NCBI GenBank assembly: GCA_036346395.1
Contig: CM070603.1
Span: forward strand, 28,181,045-28,245,044
From: Hsuehochloa calcarea
Lineage: Eukaryota; Streptophyta; Magnoliopsida; Poales; Poaceae
Length of the DNA stretch: 64,000 nucleotides
Reading direction: 5' to 3'
Part shown: positions 23,955-34,005 of the stretch, in pieces
Position numbering within the stretch: the first letter of the stretch is position 1
Layout: the number at the start of each line of letters is the position of its first letter
The notes under the pieces: model-generated
Told to the model about the DNA's origin: nothing
Seen by the model: the letters and a program-made list of their open reading frames with translations, nothing else
Database searches by the model: none
Program-made: the position numbers and the translations under genes

Positions 23955-24848
23955 AGAAAGAAAAAAATATCTATTTTACACCTTTGAACTCTTTTCAAAA
24001 TCTAAAAATCAACTCTGAACGTGAAAACCGAACACCAAACACCCTTAACTATCAAAACCGTTCACTTTCACCTCTAGGCCGATTTCGTTAATGATTTTTG
24101 TCATGCTGTCGACCACATCACTGGTTGCCAACTGATATGGCAGTCTAATCAGCAAATACATTTAAAAAACAGACGATAGCCCACATGTCATCAGCCCCTC
24201 TCCTACTCTTCCATTCCTCTTCTCTCCCTCTCGACTGCCACCATGGCTGCCTCTCCTCCACGCCTTTCCACTACCTCCAGCCCTCCACTACTCCTTCCCA
24301 CCTCCTCCTCCATGGCTGGTGGCCATGAGCATCGTCGTCACCCACAGCCCGCCCAAAATAGCTGCATCCGTCACTCATTCCCATTTTCTCCTCTGTCTCC
24401 GTCGGCGCCAAAGGCAACGCGATAGTGATGATGCTCCTGGGGCCCTGAACCGTGGCAACGGCGGCTGCATCGACCTCAGTTCCTTGGGCCTCCTCGCGCA
24501 CGACACTGAGAGCAGCGTTGTGTCGTTTTCGCCCCGCACTACATACAACTACTTTGCGTCCTCCCCATGCCCTCCTCCTCCGCCTCCTTCGTCACCACTG
24601 TCCACTCCCCCCCGAGCACCTCCTCCTCCTGAGCTTCATCTTTTTCCTCTCTTCTCTCTCCCAACGGCCATGGCCGCCTCCCTCGGCCATAGCCATGCCA
24701 CCATCTCCCCCGATCGCAGTCGTCCGCCGCCCGCCTGCCCCAATCGCAGCCGCGCCACCGCCTACCTCGCGCAGGATCTGGGAGAGGAGGCTGGATGAGA
24801 AGTGGCCATGGACGTTGGGAGAGGAGAGAGCGCGGGAGGAGAGCGGCG
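23955..24848. mobile_element. Long-TIR (Mutator-like) transposon, truncated copy
   Basis: It begins with the same left terminal region as the complete copy at ~26,450 (phrases 'tattttacacctttgaactc' and 'ttaactatcaaaacc'). It is cut at the duplication junction at 24,848, before the right terminal repeat. The interior is GC-rich, with proline/serine frames on both strands that are low-complexity. Confidence 0.65.
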
Positions 24849-27318
24849 CGCGGCTACCATGTTGTTAGTAATTTGTATGCATGTTCAGGGCTATGCATTA
24901 TTTCAGGAAGAGGAATGAAGTAACAAACATGAGATTGCATGTCATGATTTAATAATTGAGGCAAAGACTACCTTCCAAGGTAGAGGTTTTCATGGAGAAA
25001 GCAGAAATAAATCATGGCAACCATGATTTGGATGACAGGAATGAAGGCTGGAGTGACTACTGGCCCTCTCTTCTCAACGTACCATGTCATCAGTACGTAG
25101 CCCACTCCAGACCCCATAATTCCCTGGAACATATGAACACATATTTGATTCAATCAACTCTGTGATGACTTCTCTTTTCGTATTTTGTTGATGAAGTGCT
25201 ACAGTGTAGCAAGAGATTGGCTGCATGATTCTTCCTGGTTATGCCAGATCAGAATAGCAACATGTGCACGCCTGCTGGTAGTTCTTCCCGATTTTTTATA
25301 TCTGTGCCAGAATTTCTTCCCAATTTGAATTGCATAAACACACCTTTCTTTCCTTTTTGCTTGAATGAAATCAAAGCTGTTGTGTAAGTTTTCCTATGCT
25401 GACAACAAATATTGTTCTTTGCCTGTTGAGCACAACAGACATAATTGTATTATTGAGATATAGAATTAAGAGGATGTTCTTTCCTGTTGTTAGATATGAT
25501 GATGTTCAATCGAACATGGCTACTAATAGATTGTTAATCCTAGTCTTATGTGAAGTGTAATGCCATAACTCAAAGATGCTTATGCCATAACAGCTGAAGA
25601 GAAAGATGCACTTTGACATGGTGTTCCACTTGAAAAAATAATGCACACTTGCTAGGGTTGGTAGGTAGTTGCATTCTTTTCATTGCTCAGGTTTTGTCCA
25701 ATATCACTAAAATGCATAATAAAAGAAATGTACAGCATCTTTTATTGTGCTTTCTATTATAAGGGCTAAATAACCATGCTGTGCAAATAGTGCCAGTCAT
25801 CGAAGCACTTTTCCACTTACGCTAAGTCACCGTTGTCACTCATCTTAGCTGGTTTAACCATTAACTATCAACATAAGGGCTTTATTCGGATTAACTCAGA
25901 ATTTGAATTAAAATCTCTTCGGATTGGTTCTGACCCCTCTCCATCCAAACAAACTCTAGAGGATTTCATTGGGCTTTGCCGGTGAGCACCAGTGTGACGT
26001 GAATGATCGAGTTCGCCACGAGGAGCAAAACAAAGGAGAGAAAAATCCCTTGTACCTCACGCCAGATATCCTGCACATGGCACACTGCCTTCGCGTGGCA
26101 TTCAGTCATTCACATATCTCCGTGTGAGATGTTTTCTTTCCTCGTGCCATCCTTGTTGCGTGTACCGTCTGGAGAGCCTCTTGTACCACTGCATTTCGCA
26201 ATTGCAGCTCAGGTGAAACTGCGCCATGACCGTTCAGAGTTTCAGACCGCCTCTTTCTCTGCACTTGCTTAAGTTGCTAGTATCTATCTACCATTCGTGG
26301 GCAACACGGGTAGAAAAGGATATCCGTGCATAAAGGTCGTGAATAGGACAGCAGAAATGGGTTCAAATATGGCGGCTGGACTCGCCAGGGCCACGCAAAT
26401 CTGGCCTTTCTGGTGGGTGATTCGTGTTTGATGGAATAAGAAAGAAAAAAATATCTATTTTACACCTTTGAACTCTTTTCAAAATCTAAAAATCAACTCT
26501 GAACGTGAAAACCGAACACCAAACACCCTTAACTATCAAAACCGTTCACTTTCACCTCTAGGCCGATTTCGTTAATGATTTTTGTCATGCTCGACCACAT
26601 CACTAGTTGCCAACTGATATGGCAGTCTGATCAGCAAATACATTAAAAAAAACAGACGATAGCCCACATGTCATCAGCCCCCTCTCCTCTCCTACTCTTC
26701 CATTCCTCTTCTCTCCCTCTCGACTGCCACCATAGCTGCCTCTCCTCCACGCCTTTCCACTACCTCCAGCCCTCCACTACTCCTTCCCACCTCCTCCTCC
26801 ATGACTGGTGGCCATGAGCATCGTCGTCACCCACAGCCCGCCCAAAATAGCTGCATCCGTCACTCATTCCCATTTTCTCCTCTGTCTCCGTCGGCGCCAA
26901 AGGCAGCGATAGTGATGATGCTCCTGGGCCTCGAACTGTGGCAATGGCTGATCGACCTCAGTTCCTTGGGCCTCTTCGCGCACGACACTGAGAGCAGCGT
27001 TGTGTCGTTTTCGCCCCGCACTACATACAACTACTTTGCGTCCTCCCCATGCCCTCCTCCTCCGCCTCCTTCGTCACCACTGTCCACTCCCCCCGAGCAC
27101 CACCTCCTCCTGAGCTTCATCTTTTTCTCCTCTTCTCTCTCCCAACGGCCATGGCCGCCTCCCTCGGCCATAGCCATGCCACCATCTCCCCGATCGCGAT
27201 CGTCGCGCCTGCCCTAATCGCGCCGCCACCACCTACCTCGAGATCGGGAGAGGAGGCTGGATGAGAAGTGGCCATGGACGTTGGGAGAGGAGTGAGAGCG
27301 GTGGGAGGGAGAGCGGGT
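24849..27318. repeat. Tandem duplication, unit 2
   Basis: Second copy of the unit. Unlike unit 1 it continues past the breakpoint into the complete transposon, so unit 2 probably keeps the ancestral right side and unit 1 the ancestral left side. Differences from unit 1 include a change in the ORF region near 26,067, a shortened stretch near 25,920 and a loss near 26,940. Confidence 0.9.
24972..25123 (-). pseudogene. WAT1-related transporter exon, copy 2
   Basis: Second copy of the same exon, 2,497 bp from the first, with the same translation and intact splice sites. It was carried by the tandem duplication and not by separate exon duplication. Confidence 0.8.
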
Positions 27319-27765
27319 TGCGGCGAGGAAGGAGAGGAAGTGGTGAGGTGAGGGGGAAGAGGCGAGGAGGAGCGGAGCAATGGTCGAAGCGGCGAGGGGG
27401 ATCGGTGGCAGCGACTGAGGCGGCAATGAGGAGGGGGTTGGCCTCGGCCATGGACGGCGGTGAGGGTTGCGCTGGGCCGGCAAAGGCCAGGGTGGGAGCA
27501 GAACTCGTTATCAGTGCCCGGGAGGAGGGGGAAGGAGGTGCTCGGGGAGGAAGAAAAGAAATGAGGAAGGAGAAGGACAATAAAAGGAAAGAAAAAAAAT
27601 TCCACATCAGCGCCAATTCCGGTGCCACGTAAGACAAAAACACTACAGTTTGGATTAAGAGGGTAAAGTAGGTGGTTTTGATAGTTGAGTGTGTCGAGTG
27701 TCTGGTTTTCAAGTTGAGAGTTAATTTTGAGACTTTGAGGAGTTCGGGATGTAAATATGGAGAAA
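26450..27765. mobile_element. Long-TIR (Mutator-like / Pack-MULE-like) transposon
   Basis: The left ~110 bp (from 'atctattttacacc') and the right ~110 bp (ending 'gtaaatatgg') are imperfect inverted repeats. Both arms contain the series 'tttacaYc..gaactc', 'aactctSaacNtgaaaacc' and 'aactatcaaaacc'. Long TIRs with a GC-rich, gene-like interior are typical of rice-type MULEs that capture exon fragments. No transposase is present, so it is non-autonomous. I could not identify a 9-bp target duplication, so the exact ends are uncertain by about 20 bp. The interior frames (e.g. 27,117-27,605 minus) are Pro/Ser-rich and not convincing proteins. Confidence 0.65.
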
Positions 27766-28020
27766 ACAATCTTCTTCTTTCAAGGTCCTTTTGTTTTGGT
27801 CTGGTTTTCTTTTCTTTTCATGAACTAAAATGATCATCTACATCGAGTTTGTACCAGTGTGTATTGTGAAAAGTTTACATGTAACCGAAGTATTACTATC
27901 ATCTACTAGTCCCTCCAGTCACTTACAATGACGACTTAGCCTTCCTCTTGATGTTCAAGAAAGGCTGACGTTTTACGAGTTTTAAATGCCCTTATTAATA
28001 AGTCCCCATAAAGGCTTGTA

Positions 28021-28304
28021 CTTCCTCTGTTTAAAATGTAGGGCGTATTTTTTTTATGGCCTTGTTCACAAATATAGGGCGTATCTCGTATATTTAATGC
28101 AAAATAAGTTTGTTGTTTCCTACGTACAGTTAATATATATCCTATATACGGTTAACAAATACCTAGTTTTATTTTGTATTCCATATATGCATTACATTGA
28201 ATATAGTACTTATAGATAATAATTAGGGGTGATCTAGTCATTTTCAATATCTCTTTGGTCTACGTGCAGGACAAAAATATACCCTACATTTTTTATGGAG
28301 GGAG
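28021..28304. mobile_element. Stowaway-type MITE (284 bp)
   Basis: Starts CTTCCTCTGTTTAAAATGTAGG and ends with its inverted match CCTACATTTTTTATGGAGGGAG. It is flanked by TA on both sides (28,019-28,020 and 28,305-28,306). The CTCCCTCCGT-like terminus and TA target duplication are diagnostic of Stowaway elements of the Tc1/mariner superfamily. It lies about 1.5 kb upstream of the TPR-like gene. Confidence 0.85.
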
Positions 28305-28498
28305 TACTGTTCTCATAGGAGGAAGGATATCAAAAGTCACCAGCTTGCTTCAGTAAATTGGTGACATTAATTCCATTAGGTGATTCAGCCAATTAAGAGG
28401 AAGCTTTGCACTAATTCCACAGAGAACGTAATTCCAAGGAGTTAGTAGGATAATCTAGTCAGTACTAGTGGTAATCGGCCAAACATCTGGACATTTAT

Positions 28499-29042
28499 AA
28501 TGATATAGGCAAATGTTATCTATAGTACTTCTCTATGTCATCTATAGACAGTGTTAAAGATAATTTCTATAATGAGTTATTTTTTTACATGTCTATATGG
28601 ACAACTCTTTTATATACAATGTGTCTTATTTCTCGTGTTACAGTCGACTACTGCACCGGAGACTGTCCAATTTTCTATACTCACCTCTCTCATCCACATC
28701 ATTTCGTGTCTTACGTGAAAAACTTTACAGATAGTTGCTGCCACATTATTGTATATGCCCTAAAGGCATGCACAGTGATATAAACAACTGTTGTCTGTAG
28801 TACCTCTTCGTGTTATCTATAGATAACACTAAAGACAGTTCCTATAATGAGTTATCTTTTTTTTGCATGTCTTTATAGATAGCTTATTCATATACAGTGT
28901 GTCTTGTTTCTTGTGTTATAGTCAACTACTACACGAGAGAATACACAATTCTCTATCATCCCCTCTTTTCATCCGCAATATCTCGTGTCCTACATGACAA
29001 GACTTAGAGACAGCTAACGTTACACTATTATATATGTCTTTA
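28499..29042. repeat. Tandem pair of MITE-like ~270-bp units
   Basis: Two head-to-tail diverged copies (about 28,499-28,768 and 28,777-29,042). Both share 'atctatagaYa', 'ataatgagttat', 'acatgtcttta/tata' and 'ctcgtgtYYta', and both end with 'cattattNtatatg'. No coding frame. They are probably MITEs inserted or duplicated in tandem; a superfamily cannot be named. Confidence 0.6.
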
Positions 29043-29223
29043 GTACCGCAAACCCTGTCTAGAATGCCACTTAAGTGGCTACAGGCAATAGAAAGTAAGA
29101 TCAAAGCTACCAAGACCAAACAACATGGGGGCACCATGCCATGTGCACTGATAATGGCCAGAGGTAAGCAATATCGTTCGGTTTCACGTTCTTAGCCACC
29201 GTGGTATCGATCTCAAGCATTGT

Positions 29224-29247
29224 CTTCTCTCTCTCTCTCTCTCTCCA
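29224..29247. repeat. (CT)n microsatellite
   Basis: About eleven CT units in the upstream region of the TPR-like gene, roughly 0.5 kb before its TATA box. Pyrimidine runs like this are common near plant promoters. Confidence 0.9.
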
Positions 29248-29674
29248 AGAAACGAACGTTACCATGCTGTGATACAAAGAAATAAAACGTGGCGCACAGT
29301 GAATCAGGACCACACCTATGTTCCAAGAGAAGAAGATCATCTTTGGATTTGTCTTGGCATTCCATTCTTTTCACACAACTAGGTGTGTTCCACGAAGCCC
29401 CTCTCCTGCCGTACACACATTTTACCCAACTTGTGCGGTTGTGCCTGCTGTAAACAGGTGGCCAGAGGAGCCAGCCGCAACCCGGTTAACCGCCGTCGCG
29501 CTCGCCCACCACCGCGCTTTCTGTCGCGTAGCCCGCGGGCCGCAGCTGATATGGTCCGTCCGTCCCTCCCCTCCCCCGGTCCCACCCCACTGCAGCGATA
29601 ACTACCCAGTGGGCCCGAGGGCCCTACCGCGCATCACCCGCTGCCCACTGCGCACCCGCCACGTCGGCGGGCAT

Positions 29675-29680
29675 CACGTG
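29675..29680 (+). promoter_or_regulatory. G-box (CACGTG)
   Basis: A perfect CACGTG core lies 35 bp upstream of the TATA box and about 130 bp before the start codon of the TPR-like gene. G-boxes bind plant bZIP and bHLH factors, so light or abscisic-acid control is possible; this is inference from position alone. Confidence 0.5.
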
Positions 29681-29714
29681 CCCGTGGTGAGATCTATCGC
29701 CCGCCCGCGCGCCG

Positions 29715-29722
29715 TATAAATA
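29715..29722 (+). promoter_or_regulatory. TATA box of the TPR-like gene
   Basis: TATAAATA sits in an otherwise strongly GC-rich promoter, 85 bp before the ATG at 29,807. A transcription start near 29,745-29,755 would give a 5' leader of about 55 nt. Confidence 0.75.
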
Positions 29723-29806
29723 CTGGCGTCCCCCACCGTGTCAGTGAGACGCAAAGCGCCACTTGAGATATTTTCGGGAGGGAGAGGAGAGAGAGCTACA
29801 GGCGCG

Positions 29807-30775
29807 ATGCTGCTGCGGAGCGCGTCCTCCCCGCTGCTCAACTACGGCTACGCGGTGCGCGTGCCGGCAGCGGCGGCGGGGTCGGAGCATGGAGGCGTAT
29901 GGGGGCACCTCGCGCTGGTGGTGCCGGCGGGGCAGACGCCGAGGCAGGGGCCGCTGTGCCGTGCATTGTCCGAGGGGGACCTGCTGGCGGCGCCGGTCCG
30001 GGCCGTGAGGGCCAGGAAGGACGACGGCCACGCGCTTTCCGCGTCGTCGTCCGCCTCCATCTCCGTCGAGGAGGACGACGAGGAGGTCGAGAAGGAGGAG
30101 GAAGAGGACGTGCTCGGGGCGGCCGTCCCGCTGCGCCGGCTCTTGACGAGCACGGGGCTGGACGCGGTCGCTGGGCGGGAGGCCGCGGCCCTGGCGCTCG
30201 TCGAGGGCGTCGGGGGAGGCGGCGGCGGCGGGAGGGTGTGCGGCGGCGGGCATGGCGGGGACCGCGGCGGCGACGGCGACAGCCGCGGCGCCGCCGACGC
30301 GCACTATCGCCGGATGATCCAGGCCGACCCGGGCAACTCGCTGCTGCTCGGCAACTACGCCAGGTTCCTGAAGGAGGTGGAAAGGGACGTCACGAGGGCG
30401 CAGGAGTACTGCGAGCGCGCCATCGTCGCCAACCCAGGGGACGGCGACGCGCTCGCGCTCTACGCGGGGCTCGTCTGGGAGACCAGCCGCGACGCCGACC
30501 GCGCCGAATCCTACTTCACCCGCGCCGTCCAGGCCGCGCCCGACGACTGGTGAGTCAGCGCGCAGCATCACCTCCCTTCTTTGGCAATTCAGAGTTTCAG
30601 ATTTCAGACACTTTCAGATGTGTGACAATATCTGTGCTTCTGCTGCAGCTATGTCCTGGGCTCCTACGCCGGCTTCCTGTGGGACGCTGAGGAAGACGAC
30701 GACAACACCGAGCAGCCACCGACGCCACCGTTCTTGGAGGCAGCTCAGCCTCCTTCCATCACAGCGGCCTCTTAG
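29807..30775 (+). CDS. TPR-like superfamily protein (two exons)
   Basis: Two exons, 29,807-30,549 and 30,649-30,775, joined by a 99-bp GT-AG intron (TG|GTGAGT ... TGCAG|C), encode 289 residues. The N-terminus (MLLRSASSPL) is followed by an acidic run at residues 88-101 (EEDDEEVEKEEEED), a glycine-rich linker at about 134-161, and TPR-like helices from about 165 to 262. The helices carry repeated signatures NYARFLKEV, YCERAIVANPGDGDAL, YAGLVWE, YFTRAVQAAPDD and YAGFLWDAEED. This architecture is that of a plant family of short TPR-like proteins, presumably protein-interaction scaffolds; their partners are not known to me. The start is the first ATG after the TATA box and fits the conserved N-terminus. 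Coding GC is extremely high, as in many grass first exons, and creates long antisense frames. It appears intact. The WVD2-LIKE pseudogene converges on it from the right. Confidence 0.9.
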
Positions 30776-31363
30776 GTGAAACGATCTCACCGCCTGTAAA
30801 CAAACTGGATCTGGAAGAGCAACATGGTTGGAATCACGGCAGCCTCTCTCAGGCAAACCGCCGTCGCCGGCTCGGCTCGGCTCGGCTCGCCGCAGCTTGT
30901 AAACTGAATCCGGCTACCTGTAAAATGAATCTGGAAGGAGCACTACGCGCCTAAGTCACCATCGGTAGAATCTGCATGCCTATATGACATATATCTAGCT
31001 TAAGGTTTTGCGGTGCTTGTACATGTAGAATGTTCTTGGTCACTGGGTGTATCAGACTTCAGTATCACTTGTGAATTAAGCGTCAGAACCGTTTGCTGCA
31101 GCTAGTTCAGCAAAAGCAGATCCATCTTCCATGCAGAACAGAAATCAAAATTACATAGAACGCGTGCACAGAGTTAGTCGCAAAATTCGCAATAATTTGC
31201 AGCAAAGAAAGGCAAGAAAATTCATATGGAAAAAGAAACTTCTAGCCCTGATAATAGGAGATAGTCACGTGCAATTGTTACCAACTACAAATAACAATAG
31301 GTGCCCCCCTCCCTTGTATTGTGAACAAAAACTGAGAAGACAAACAATACAGGGGTTACTTGC
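30776..31363. other. 3' untranslated/intergenic region between convergent genes
   Basis: Contains the 3' part of the TPR-like transcript and probably the 3' untranslated region of the minus-strand WVD2-LIKE gene. 'gctcggctcggctcggctcg' near 30,870 is a short tandem pentamer. The phrase 'tgtaaaNtgaatctgga' appears at about 30,799 and 30,920. No gene is seen. Confidence 0.5.
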
Positions 31364-31478
31364 CATTCTTCAAACTCCTAGTGATGAGACTAACAGTTTA
31401 CTACATAAATAGCAAAATGTAAACATAGGAAGTTGAGGTACGGCTCTCACATTTCATAGGACTTGACTTGATGGTATT

Positions 31479-31820
31479 CTAACCACTGAGTTCATGCTCA
31501 TTGGGAGTAACTTGAGCACGGATCGGCTCCCGAATGAGATCTGTCGTTGACTTGCTGTTTTCTAGCTGTTCTGCATCAGACTTTGTCACTGTGGTGTCAA
31601 CAGAACCTGTTTGTTCTGACGGCAACTTGGGGAGAGACTTCCGCTGGGGCTTCTTCCCTGAATTCGCAGCAGGTGCTTTCTTGATGCCATTTTGGGGGGC
31701 CCTTTCGTCGAGGCTCAGACGAGCTGGACGGCTTGAAGGATTGGTATTTACTTCAGTGCCTGCTGAGGTTGTGTTCTTTGAACGACCAAGCTTTGGTGAT
31801 CTAGCTCTGGTGGTAGGGAT
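31479..31820 (-). pseudogene. WVD2-LIKE last exon, distal copy
   Basis: 342 bp, open to the stop TAG at 31,479-31,481. It begins IPTTRARSPKLGRSK, the conserved run after ELKK in the family, and continues with a basic, Ser/Pro-rich tail (KKPQRKSLPKLPS). The splice acceptor expected at 31,821-31,822 reads CG on the minus strand (TCTCTTCG) where AG is needed. This copy has no internal stop. The plus-strand 99-codon frame at 31,534-31,833 is its antisense shadow. Confidence 0.85.
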
Positions 31821-32573
31821 CGAAGAGAAATGACAGTAATTAAGTAGTATCCTTCACAAGCTGGGAAACCCCAATAAGTAGATCTTTGACACGTTGCCAG
31901 CTGGGAAACCCCAATAAGTAAATCTTTGACATGTTGCCAGGTAAAAGTACTAGTGCAATATATTATTCAGAACCAACCATTCGGTGAAACAAGTCAAGAA
32001 TTGGCCATTGAAACCTTGTAATGTTTGGCTTGTATGACTTTGTTTCTGGGAACTCTGAGGATCTCCTTTTCAAAATGCTCTTAACTGCTTAACAAATTAT
32101 GGATGGTGAACTTGCAACAAACTCATCACAGAAACAAATCAACTAAGTTTCAAATTCATTACAGCAGATGGGCTAAAAGAATACATGAATCATGTGATGT
32201 GGTGCTGAAAAACTGCATAGTATAGACAAGAAATAAAATCTCCTGAACAGTTGATCAACAAGTAACTATTACCTCTACTAAAACTGCACTAGCTACAGAA
32301 AATAGTTGTTTAGGCATGGAAATTGGCTGCCTTAAAAGAAAGTTCTCCAAAATTGTTGAACAACGTAGAGCCATGCACATGACTGTGTGAATGCTGTACA
32401 TTATGCTACAAGCAACACTGGAATTGGATTTTAGCTATAGTGAAGTGTGATATCAGATCTAAGTACAAGACCACAAAAGTTCTGTTGTAAATCAAGAAGG
32501 TAAAATTTTGATCTAACGGGGTAATTAAAATTTCCTTTGATAATATGTCAAGGGGTATTCTAGCAAGACTAAT

Positions 32574-34005
32574 TGTGGATATCATGGGGATATGTGCATG
32601 ATTTTAGGATGATGAGTCAATTGGCAATGGCGTTGTTGGTTTGCCGAATCTCGCGTTTTAGGAAAAGCTCCAATGCTGTTCAGACCTCAGGCGGTCAGAC
32701 CGGTGGCACTGGCGGTTAGACCGGCCGTGTGGCAGTCCGACCGACGGCTCTGGCGGTCCGACCGGCCAGGACTTTTGAGTGAGTTTGGAGCTAGGCCAAA
32801 AATAGAGGGTGTAGGCAAGAGAGGGGAGTCTCCTGCATTTGGTCTCATATTTTTTGGAGCTTCCAGTCAAAAGTTATATTCATTTGAAAATTCCAGAGAG
32901 TTCTCGGATTTCCAGGGTGAAATTTTAGTTAAGTCATTTCGGGCGGTCTGACCGGCTCATACAAATCGGTCTGACCGGTTTGAGATCGGTCTGACCGGCC
33001 AGGTATGGAGGTCAGACCGGTTTCCACTTGTTCGTCGGCCATCTTAGCGGCTTTGTGTTTTGGTTAAGTCTAGTGCATGAGTTTCAATGTTTTAATGTTG
33101 CATATTGCATGTTTTGAGCTAACGTGGGTCAAGTTGTGAAGAACTTGTTCCCGGAGACGATTTCTTGGTCTATTGCTGTGCAGGTGGCTTGCAGGTCAAC
33201 GACGGTCAACGGCGAGGAGGATCGGGACTAAGCTTGGAGAGCTGAGGTCCAGAACGATCATGGATGCCGGGTGAAGTCGTGTGACTCAAGCATGGCGCAG
33301 AATGGACAAGATGGTTCGAACGGCGCTTTGTTGCATCGGTTGGATCAAGCGTCGGGTCGTGCAAGTGCCTTGGAGGTTCCGATGGGATTCGGACGGGAGA
33401 GACTTGCCGACATGATGAGAGTTGCTGATCAACCTACACGTGGCGAAGCAGGCGATTGTTTCGACTGTAATGCATGTGTATGTGTCCCGTTTGTATTGGG
33501 CCTTAACGGGAGCCCATTAGGTGAACTCTTCTAGAACCTAGGTCTCACTATAAATAGAGGGGGTGGTTGCCAAACAGCCCCCAAACACCTCATTTGCAAA
33601 AATTCTAGTTTGTTTTAGGGTTTGGAGAGGAGAGGAGAGGCTAGGTCCTAGAGAGAGGATTTGAGTGTGTGCTCATGGATTGAGCTCTTGTCCTCCTTGA
33701 GGGAGTGGCTGTAACCTTCAACATCATGAATCAATCTATGGATGATTATTCAAAGATGAGGGTTTTGTGTTCTTCCTTCTCTTTTGATGATTTTTGGTGC
33801 TTTCTTGATCCGGTTGTTTTTGGTTGGTCCCCTGACCTCTTTTACCTTGCTATGATGTGTGGGAATACTCCTAGGATCATCTCGATCATCAATCCTCCAC
33901 GAACAAGATTTGGATCAAGTTTTTAATTTTCTCGCTTTTGAACCCTCCTTTGGTAAAACTTAAAAGGTCAAAGCTTTGACGAGGATCCTGGATGATCGTT
34001 GCTTG
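32574..34005 (+). mobile_element. SIRE-like LTR truncated by duplication
   Basis: Starts TGTGGATATCATGGGG directly after CTAAT (32,569-32,573), exactly as in the complete copy. It carries dyad clusters near 32,690-32,765 and 32,940-33,020, a TATA-like CTATAAATAGAGG near 33,549, and stops at the duplication junction about 380 bp before the expected LTR end. Confidence 0.9.

Larger units (their letters stand above)
22352..24848. repeat. Tandem duplication, unit 1 (2,497 bp)
   Basis: This unit recurs directly at 24,849 with scattered single-base changes and short indels. The junction shows GCGCGCGGCTACC at both breakpoints: near 22,349 (GTTGAGCGCGCGG) and near 24,846 (GAGCGGCGCGCGG), consistent with recombination at a GC-rich microhomology. 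The unit holds a WAT1-type exon, about 1.3 kb of unassigned sequence and the left part of a long-TIR transposon. Confidence 0.92.
31364..34005. repeat. Tandem duplication, unit 1 (2,642 bp)
   Basis: Starts at 'cattcttcaaactcc', which recurs at 34,006. The left breakpoint reads ACTTGC|CATTC and the junction GTTGCTTG|CATTC, with CTTG in common. The unit contains the WVD2-LIKE last exon, part of its intron and the first ~1.43 kb of a SIRE-like LTR, cut at 34,005. A 24-bp stretch present in unit 2 near 34,037 ('tttagtacataatatcagcc...') is absent here. Confidence 0.93.

Noticed and set aside
27117..27769. Long Pro/Ser-rich minus-strand frames (162 and 178 codons)
   Set aside because: They lie in the interior and across the terminal repeat of a MULE-like element and are low-complexity. 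A captured exon cannot be excluded, but nothing supports a gene.
29741..30571. 276-codon minus-strand frame opposite the TPR-like gene
   Set aside because: A by-product of very high GC at third positions in the TPR-like exon. It is rich in Arg/Pro/Ala/Val, has no recognisable domain, and the plus frame has promoter, splice sites and a family match.
29899..30690. 263-codon plus-strand frame overlapping the TPR-like exon
   Set aside because: Frame-shifted shadow of the real gene: Gly/Arg repeats only, and it crosses the real intron without respect for splice sites.
31534..31833. 99-codon plus-strand frame, repeated at 34,199-34,498
   Set aside because: Its repetition looked notable, but it is the antisense of the WVD2-LIKE last exon, duplicated with it.
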